The notes under the pieces: model-generated
Seen by the model: only the letters and a program-made list of their open reading frames with translations
Databases searched by the model: none
Told to the model about the DNA's origin: nothing
Assembly: GCA_958430865.1 (NCBI GenBank)
Contig: CAUDNR010002668.1
Span: forward strand, 51,368 to 77,901
Reading direction: 5' to 3'
Source of the DNA: Entrophospora sp. SA101
Lineage: Eukaryota > Glomeromycota > Glomeromycetes > Entrophosporales > Entrophosporaceae
DNA length: 26,534 nt
Shown: positions 20,310-26,534 of the stretch, one piece after another
How the letters are laid out: each line of letters starts with the position of its first letter
How positions within the stretch are numbered: position 1 is the stretch's first letter
Position numbers and translations under genes: made by a program

Positions 20310-20660
20310 ATGGATGATGAGATAAAGCTATGGTGAGAAACTAACGATGGAATGTATATGGTACATGAAAGCGTCAATACTGACAAAGACCAGTTTGGTA
20401 TTGTTGGGGTACAAATAGTGGGAAATGAGATAAATCTGAATGTCCTTGTCAGAGATAAGGTTAAGGTTAATTGATATTACCACCTACAATCTGCTGAGAT
20501 TCCTGTACAATTATCAGATGCGAGCATTGTAACTAAATTTGTTGAAACTTTATTACTTTTACACAATATATTAATTACAAATTTATCTTTGTTGTATAAT
20601 GGATTGGTATGTATATCAGAAAGACTAAAGGAGAATAGTACAACCATAGATTCTGAATAG
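20310..20660 (+). pseudogene. Small unknown gene with two internal stops
   Basis: One frame from ATG 20310 to TAG 20660 (117 codons) reads DEIKLW, stop, ETNDGMYMVHES, DKDQFGIVGVQIVGNEINLN, VLVRDKVKVN, stop, YYHLQSAEIPVQLSD, TKFVETLLLLHNILITN and ISERLKENSTTIDS. Two in-frame TGA codons (one follows TGG near 20334, one near 20472) break it, but the frame is otherwise uniform and protein-like. I recall similar sequences as a family in Rhizophagus, without a known function. It appears recently inactivated. Confidence 0.6.
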
Positions 20661-20884
20661 GTTTGATTTTAAATCTATTTCTCTTGTATTTCTTTGTTAA
20701 TAAAGTATATATTAATATCTGAAAAAAAAATAAACCAATTAATTATTACACATATTGAGAATATCTGAATCAAGATTATTTACCACTAAATATCTGCATA
20801 GTTCTGCATAATCAAAAATCGTTTTCACATCTTGTGTATTCTTATTTATGATAGTTATGTAATCTTTGTCTTTTCTTTGTGGCA

Positions 20885-21104
20885 CATCAGGAAAATGTGT
20901 TTTTTTTTGATACACATATTATATGTATATTATACATGTATTATTTTACATTACAGGTGATCTGCATATAATATACATATAATACACATGTCCATAAATT
21001 ACACACGAATTATACATATATTATATGCAGATCACCTGTAATGTAAAATAATACACGTATAATATACATATAATATGTGTATCAAAAAACATGTTTTCCT
21101 GATG
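20885..21104. mobile_element. Long-palindrome MITE, copy 2 (complete)
   Basis: Terminal inverted repeats CATCAGGAAAA at 20885 and TTTTCCTGATG at 21104 bound a 220-bp element. It is almost entirely one hairpin of ATATAC/GTATAT tracts with internal arms ATTACAGGTGATCTGCATAT. It is near-identical to 16826-17032, loop included. The flanks show no clear target duplication. Non-coding. Confidence 0.92.
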
Positions 21105-21426
21105 CGCATGTACTTATCTCAGTTTTGAAATTGCATATACTGTTTAGGATTATCGGTAAATCTTCCTTGAGTTTTGCGTCTGTTATTTTTAGATTTGTGA
21201 GACTTATTTGACATATCTATATTAATATGAATAAATGGCTTCAATTTTCCCCGATTAATCTCAGATAAAAACACGAATGAATATAAATGGTTACATAGAC
21301 CTTGTTTATTTTACGAAATAAAAACTTTACTGAAGTAAAGACATAAAAATAAAAAAATAACCCCAGAAGGATGTAAAAAATATATCACTATTACATGATG
21401 TGAATATAAAATAAATAAAAATCTAA

Positions 21427-21833
21427 TTATTCATTCTCTGGTTCATGTAGGAAGTATGCAATAATGTGATATACATTTCTGGGAGGATCCTTATTGAAAA
21501 AATTAGAGATTGGAGCCAGTGATCACATACGTCTTTCATCTACACTTCCAGGATGATAAATTTGACAGATATTAAGAGGAATATTATTAAATGGAGATGT
21601 CAACTTGCAGTTTGGAGATCATAAACCATTGCATCTCTGGAAATCGTAATTGTGAGTACAAAACTACTGATTGAAAGTTGATTATGTGGGCCATTAAGAA
21701 TAACAAGACAATTGGTAGTAATATCGTTGGCCCATAGTGAGTAAAATTTTGCTTTCATAGATAATGAACACCAGCAAGCCAGACACATTACCTTATAAAA
21801 AACTTCATGAAGATGAGAAATGATGCCGCACAA
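21427..21833 (-). pseudogene. Decayed unknown gene, divergent from 22079
   Basis: The minus strand reads AKFYSLWANDITTNCLVILN and TITISRDAMVYDLQT, then after a frame slip near 21600 SPFNNIPLNICQIYHPGSVD. A TGA follows (about 21525), then SLAPISNFFNKDPPRNVYHI and FLHEPENE, with a stop at 21427. I do not recognise the family. It lies head-to-head with the intact nuclease-like gene at 22079, with about 250 bases between. A related decayed segment sits at 23626-24080. One frameshift and one stop make it non-functional as read. Confidence 0.45.
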
Positions 21834-21988
21834 ATCCAGCTTATTTATATTGTTTCATTCGCTAAACCTGAAAACCTGCTAGAAGAAAAAATTACATTAA
21901 TTACATTGCCCTGACCATTCGCCAGATCCTTTCTTCATAAGGCATGAGTCATTTGGAAGAAATCAAACTTATTTAGTTTGATGATTTC

Positions 21989-22010
21989 TCAAAGTGTAAA
22001 ATAAGCCAAA
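21989..22010. promoter_or_regulatory. Shared motif in divergent intergenic region
   Basis: The 22 bases from TCAAAGTGTAAAATAAGCC onward recur exactly at 24245-24266. Both copies are followed within 25 bases by a GATCT(C/T)GGAGATG-like stretch. The copy here lies about 70 bases upstream of the nuclease-like gene's ATG, so it could be promoter sequence; this is inference from position and conservation. Confidence 0.4.
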
Positions 22011-22078
22011 TATTTGGCAATCTTGGAGATGAGATAATTGCAACACAATCTATTTGTATCCTTTTTTTAGTACAAATC

Positions 22079-23090
22079 ATGACACAAGACCCAAACTTTC
22101 TCAGCAATTCTGCATCATTGTTCAATCTTCGAGATCTTCGTGCATTGAAAGCAAGTTTCTGCTCTACGGATGCGAACGATGTTATTCCTAGGAGAACTGG
22201 TATGTTGTATAATTCCTTTTAGCAAACTCAATACTTACGACTTAAATTCATATAGTCAGCATTCCAGAAGAGTACATTCTCCCGAATATCGACCGTGTTT
22301 TGCTCGGAAGGGAAGACCTAGATATTAGCCAATTGAGTCAAAATAATCAAGTTAAAACATTCATCAACAAATTGCACAAAGTTGTCAGGAACGCGAGACT
22401 TGATATAGGAACGAGTGAGGCTTTAACTGATACATTGGTGGCTCATTTAATATTTCTTGTTATCGACTTTAATCAATGGCCCTTGGAGGTTAAGTAAGTA
22501 TTGGTGGAAATGTCTTTTGTTTATGATATACTTTAATAGTTCCTTAAAAATTGCATTACATCTGAACTTAGATTACATCCAACATTCAAATTTTCCGTTG
22601 GCCGTGCAGATTTGTCAGCAAAAGCCGAATTTGTAATTGATCATAAAAACTATTCTATATTGGTCGTTGAGGTCCGTATGTTCTTGATTGCCTGATAAAT
22701 CCGTATTTTTGTTAACCCAAGCGATCTTTTTAATAGGATAAACATCTGGCTAACGTTAAGCCAAGCAATAACTATGGGGAACCGCAAATATTTGCTGAAA
22801 TGCTTGCCTGCGGTGAAGAAAATACACGTCAAGCTAATATGACTTATGATGTGACTATATTTGTAGTTCGTGTAATTTCCACTTACGTTACGTTTTATCG
22901 TTCTGTGATTCATAAAGAATATTGGGATGAACTTGGTATAGGTTGCCCACGACAGCAATCAATTGAAATCTTTAGATGGCCAGGGAATAGTAGTGTTCCA
23001 TTTGTTGGTTTTGATCTTGCAGAACCGTATGGAAGAAGAAATGTGTTAGAAGCGTTATGCAAGATTCGTCAATTCGTCTTAGAGTTATAA
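22079..23090 (+). CDS. PD-(D/E)XK nuclease-like protein
   Basis: Four exons (22079-22199, 22256-22493, 22572-22671, 22737-23090) with GT..AG borders and consistent phase give 270 aa. The central part has the look of the PD-(D/E)XK nuclease fold. FSVGRADLSAKAEF (127-140) holds candidate acids D133/E139. The strand YSILVVEDK (147-155) supplies E153-x-K155, and GEPQIFAEML (167-176) gives the Q-x3-E helix frequent in this superfamily. The first 40 residues have no signal peptide. The last third (SIEIFRWPG, VPFVGFDLAEPY) is unfamiliar. Related sequences are, by recall, a large lineage-specific set in Rhizophagus and overlap nuclease-type Crinkler-like domains. The substrate is unknown. The gene is intact, unlike its neighbours. 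Confidence 0.75.
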
Positions 23091-24560
23091 TAGGACGGTA
23101 TTGTTAGTTGAGATTAGTATTAAAAAATAAATTTTTAATAAGTTCTATTGCATTATACGGTCATCGATGATCAAGAATTTTCTTGGCAAATTTCAGTTAT
23201 ATGGTTTTTTTACGATGTAGCTTCATTGAAAATTTAAAATAAATCTGCACCTTATATAAAGTTATTATCAATCACGCAATCCGAACTTGATTTATTGAGA
23301 CAAGAGAATGTCAGATGACTGTGAATTTTATTGCATTATATGGGCATTGATTATCAAAAATTTTTTCTGAAGTAAAATATACAATAAAGCAAATTATCTC
23401 AATGTATACCTTTTTAGACGAAGTCATATATTAGTGTCTGCATTCTGACAGAGTAACTCCTTAAAATTAGTCTATATGGCCCAGCTTTATTGATATATAA
23501 AAAGTGTCGCCGAACAAGAAACAACGTTCAAATAAAAAAAATCATCTTAGTTACATGATTAAAAAATTAATTTCCGGGGGGGGGTTAAATATATAATAAT
23601 AATAAAAGTTGCATTTCCAACATTATCAGGATTGTAATTTTCAAGAAACCTATTTCCAATAATATTGAACTTTCTCCGGATGATCCTAGAGGTTTTATTA
23701 TTATATATTATATGGAAGCGGTAGTAATGTTAAATTGATTCTTAATTTTATCTTTAGCATCTTTGACTTTGTCGCCCCCACTTAATTTTTATCGTGTGGG
23801 TAATAGTTGGATTGTAACAGATTTTAAAGTTGATTTTCAAACTCATTAACCATTTTTTTGCGTTACTAAATATAAAAACTTGTAGTTAGTAAAACATCAT
23901 TCTCAAATGAAAAAAACAAAGGTGCATTACAGGCAATATACACATACCTTGAAAATAAATTACAGGAGTTAAGAAGTAAGCTTGTTTTTCTGAAAGAATC
24001 ATACGAGCAATGTTATTGCTAACCGCCTTATGAGCCAAATCATCTTTATTTTATATTGTTCATTCGTTGTGCTTGAGAACCTGCCAGAAAAGAGAATAAT
24101 GTGATATCATAGAAAAATGTTTTTCACCTGCAAATAACGGAATCTTTGCCCCATAAAGTAATTCTAATGTGTCATATCCGCCAAACACTAAATATATTTT
24201 GTCAGTTTGGAGGAATTAAACCTTTCGGTCTGGCGATCTCTCATTCAAAGTGTAAAATAAGCCAAAACTTGACGATCTCGGAGATGGCGGAGATCTCAAC
24301 TCTCATAACATATGAATTTTGATATAAGCCAGACTCTACGTAGTATTATTGCTGATAAAGAACCTCATTCATTTCCTTTTTGTGTCTCATTTTGTATTTT
24401 TTCTTATCGAAAAGCTTTATTAATATTAATACTATAATTCATAAATATGAAGAGAAAATAATTTAGCGGTACCACAAAAAAAAATCATTGTGAAACGAAT
24501 AGATATTATATATTAAATACAAAAAATTGCTATTTTTCATATATCGAATACCAATCCATA
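23091..24560. other. Intergenic; partial duplicate of divergent module
   Basis: No intact gene is present. A repeat of about 40 bases, ATTGCATTATA(C/T)GG, occurs at 23147 and 23332. From 23485 to 24300 the order of motifs copies that of 17.3 kb and 21.3-22.04 kb: CTTTATTGATAT, TTACATGAT, a minus-strand coding scrap (AVSNNIARMILSEKQAYF near 24030-23960), TATTGTTCATTCG and the shared 22-base motif at 24245-24266. A G9-type run sits near 23576-23585. Confidence 0.5.
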
Positions 24561-24562
24561 TA

Positions 24563-25025
24563 CAGTGCAAATCACTTAGTCCCACAACTTTTTATTGGTT
24601 GTGTAGATTTTCAAATTCTCCAAAAATGGAAATGCAACACCCAAAAATAAATCGTGTATTTGAAGCCAAGACCTTCCTCTGCAAAATCACGATTTCATCT
24701 CATTGGTATGTCATGTTGTTGTGGAGAATTTGAGCTTCAAAGTTGCACAAGTTTACCGAATTTACTATGTTTTAGCCCTGAAATGGCGTGTTACACACAA
24801 AAAAGTTAATATCAAAAATAGGCGAATTGAAAGAAAATAAAAATAAAAATTTTTTTTTATATTGCTGATCTTTTATCACGTGAATTTCCCAGACATGAAT
24901 CAAAAAGAATTTTACAACAAACAAAAATCATGTGACCATAAAATTTTTATTCATTTTTGATTGGGAATTTTTCCCAAAATTGGCGGTGTGGCGCAGAAAG
25001 TTGTGGGACCAAGTGACTTGCACTA
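24563..25025. mobile_element. 463-bp Tc1/mariner-like TIR element
   Basis: The left end CAGTGCAAATCACTTAGTCC continues to CCACAACTTT. The right end is its inverse with three differences in 29 positions (24563-24591 against 25025-24997). TA dinucleotides at 24561-24562 and 25026-25027 are a plausible target duplication. The CAGTG start and TA site fit Tc1/mariner/pogo elements. There is no transposase gene inside; two short frames overlapping its edges are chance. A small hairpin TTGGGAATTTTTCCCAA lies at about 24961-24977. Confidence 0.78.
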
Positions 25026-25027
25026 TA

Positions 25028-25358
25028 TATACATTTAGTGTTTTCATGCGCCATCGAGCTAAATTAGAAGTTCATAGAACGTGTAAGAGGTCAGTTGATA
25101 TTTGTGCGATCATATACAGGTATATCAAAATTGGATTAACTACACATGGTTTAGATTCTTAAAAATCATGCGTATTAATGTAATATTAATATATATTTCG
25201 ATTTTTTCCCATAAATCAGTATAACTATAGATTATCTTCTCGTTTTATTAAAAATGAATCCACTTATTCTAGAGTATATAGGTATTAAATCAAATCCTTA
25301 AATTCGATATAAATCTCATAATCTCTAAAAACACTATAATTTAATTTAATCGTTAAAT
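25028..25358. promoter_or_regulatory. Upstream region of the 25359 gene
   Basis: There is no gene here. It is A/T-rich from 25160 on. No CACGTG, no clear TATA position and no inverted repeat beyond the edge of the TIR element. It separates the TIR element from the intact gene downstream. Confidence 0.3.
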
Positions 25359-26126
25359 ATGTCGAGAGCAGAATATAATATAAATAGAAGGCTTGAAAGG
25401 ACTGGTGGACATAATCGTCTTAATAGAGTTATCGACGCTGAAAGGCCTTATGATTCTATTAGTATGATCTTTGATGGAGAAACACCCATTCAGTGGGCTT
25501 GTCGAGTTAGAATTGCTCTTCAAGAGTTATGTTCGTGTGGAGGGCCACGTTCTACATTTCACCAGTATTGTCTTCATGCCACATATACCCAAGGCGCAAA
25601 TTTCGATAAACATAATTACAGTAGAGGTAGGTTATATGAGGATGGTACAGCAATATGTTTCCGATGTATGAAACTTATGCATGTTAATGTTAATTTAGGT
25701 CCAAATGTTGATCCATTCGATTTAATGAAAGAACATTATGATCATGAATGCTCAAAACCACATACCGATTTTGGACATGCAAGGCTTATACAAAGAGTTT
25801 GGAGACGTTTTCAAGAGAAAGAGCTATCGAATGCACGGCTTGCATGGAATAGCTTACCGAATGATAATACTCCAGATGATAAGAAATTTCTAACATTAAT
25901 TCCACATAAAATAAAAAATCCTGTATCTCTAGATCAAATTAAAATACGTCTTAATAAAGAATATGCCGAGTATATAAAAAAATATAATAGGTACCCTGGT
26001 AATGCTGAATTTGAAATTAGTTGGTATCGGAAATATTATATTCCAGATAATAATAATTGGATATATTATAAAAAGAGTCAATTGCGGTCTAGATTCCAAA
26101 AGCGACTTTTAGAAATAGAAGCGTAA
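25359..26126 (+). CDS. BIR-like zinc motif plus IQ-motif protein
   Basis: An intact intronless frame of 255 aa; the ATG at 25359 follows an A/T-only leader. Residues 58-71 carry C-x-C-x7-H-x2-C. Residues 88-131 (SRGRLYEDG, ICFRCMKL, VDPFDLMKEHYDHEC) follow the layout of a BIR zinc fold: CFRC (C100, C103), then D-P-x5-E-H (H126) and C131. The C-to-H spacing (22) is longer than the classical 16 and H-to-C is shorter, so it is BIR-like at best. IQRVWRRFQEK (144-154) fits the IQ calmodulin-binding pattern IQx3Rx4K exactly. The C-terminal part (YIKKYNRYPG, WYRKYYIP) is basic and aromatic and not recognised. A role in calcium or ubiquitin signalling would be guesswork. Confidence 0.65.
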   Translation: MSRAEYNINRRLERTGGHNRLNRVIDAERPYDSISMIFDGETPIQWACRVRIALQELCSCGGPRSTFHQYCLHATYTQGANFDKHNYSRGRLYEDGTAICFRCMKLMHVNVNLGPNVDPFDLMKEHYDHECSKPHTDFGHARLIQRVWRRFQEKELSNARLAWNSLPNDNTPDDKKFLTLIPHKIKNPVSLDQIKIRLNKEYAEYIKKYNRYPGNAEFEISWYRKYYIPDNNNWIYYKKSQLRSRFQKRLLEIEA

Positions 26127-26534
26127 ATATATTAATTATTATGTGTCAGAGACACTAGCTCCGCTATACACATCTATTTATTCGATTTGTTTGATTTAAT
26201 AATTATATAACTTATTCATATATATTTTAAAATAAAATCGCCTAAGGTATCCCTAGAGGGCTGGTACTTTAGACTTTTATTCACTGCTATTTCGTGATGA
26301 TTAATAGCTTTTTTTACTTTAATTTTATATATCAACCTGTTTTATGGGTCACAAAAATCCCTAGTATAGATAATAGATCCTGCTTGTTATTATTACACAT
26401 CCACTTAAATTTCACATCGGCTGGAGACGATCAGCTTCTCAATAGAAGTGGCTAATAAGATGTATACTATATTATTGTATTAATAAATAACGGAAAAAAT
26501 AAATAATTATTTGATTGATTGCTTACATTAAACT
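26127..26534. other. 3' flank, no gene seen
   Basis: Downstream of the stop at 26126 the sequence is A/T-rich with a slightly more mixed patch (26235-26285). No frame, tRNA cloverleaf or repeat is evident. Confidence 0.4.

Noticed and set aside
24527..25162. Two short plus-strand frames as genes
   Set aside because: Both straddle the ends of the 463-bp TIR element and contain its terminal repeats.
25647..25751. Viral origin (IAP) for the BIR-like domain
   Set aside because: Spacing differs from viral IAP repeats, no RING domain follows, and codon use matches the surrounding fungal DNA.

Overview
The window is AT-rich, intron-dense fungal nuclear DNA loaded with small inverted-repeat elements. 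It most resembles an arbuscular-mycorrhizal fungus of the Rhizophagus type. The reasons are short GT..AG introns, a fission-yeast-like Rheb, a 20S proteasome beta7 gene, a TRP-like channel with an LTG-D pore signature, a DUF4419 protein, a PIF1-type helicase scrap and many degenerate coding fragments. The host assignment is inference from family composition and recall, not a search. A run of ten Ns marks an assembly gap.

Left part (1-3.8 kb), core genes on the plus strand. A GTAC-rich block (119-263) and a CACGTG site precede Rheb (707-1618, 4 exons, 183 aa). It is followed by proteasome subunit beta7/PRE4 (2391-3704, 7 exons, 249 aa). Both splice cleanly into full-length proteins.

Decayed block (3.9-9.7 kb), minus strand. 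3936-5520 is a full-length but dead DDI1-like gene in which UBL, retroviral-type aspartyl protease and UBA pieces are all still readable. Next come a frameshifted helicase C-terminal fragment (6161-6585), a three-copy satellite (6639-6880), and a 5'-truncated, frameshifted TRP-like channel gene (7352-9680).

Middle (10-16.5 kb), accessory DNA. Poorly recognisable fragments are followed by a minus-strand disrupted gene (12753-14482) that carries three unrelated MITEs. For two of them, removing the element plus one target duplication restores the reading frame exactly. A fourth MITE with a perfect 8-bp duplication lies just downstream of this gene. A DUF4419 gene with two frame breaks closes the block.

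Right part (16.5-26.5 kb). Two near-identical long-palindrome MITEs (16826 and 20885) flank a C-terminally cut transposon-type protein (18844-19932) and a small pseudogene (20310-20660). An intact 4-exon gene (22079-23090, 270 aa) encodes a PD-(D/E)XK nuclease-like protein, diverging from a decayed partner; part of that divergent module is duplicated near 24 kb. A 463-bp Tc1/mariner-like TIR element and an intact single-exon gene for a BIR-like/IQ-motif protein (25359-26126) end the window.

There is no operon logic here. The two core genes and two accessory genes look functional, and the rest is a record of gene death and small-element insertion. No tRNA, rRNA or CRISPR was seen.
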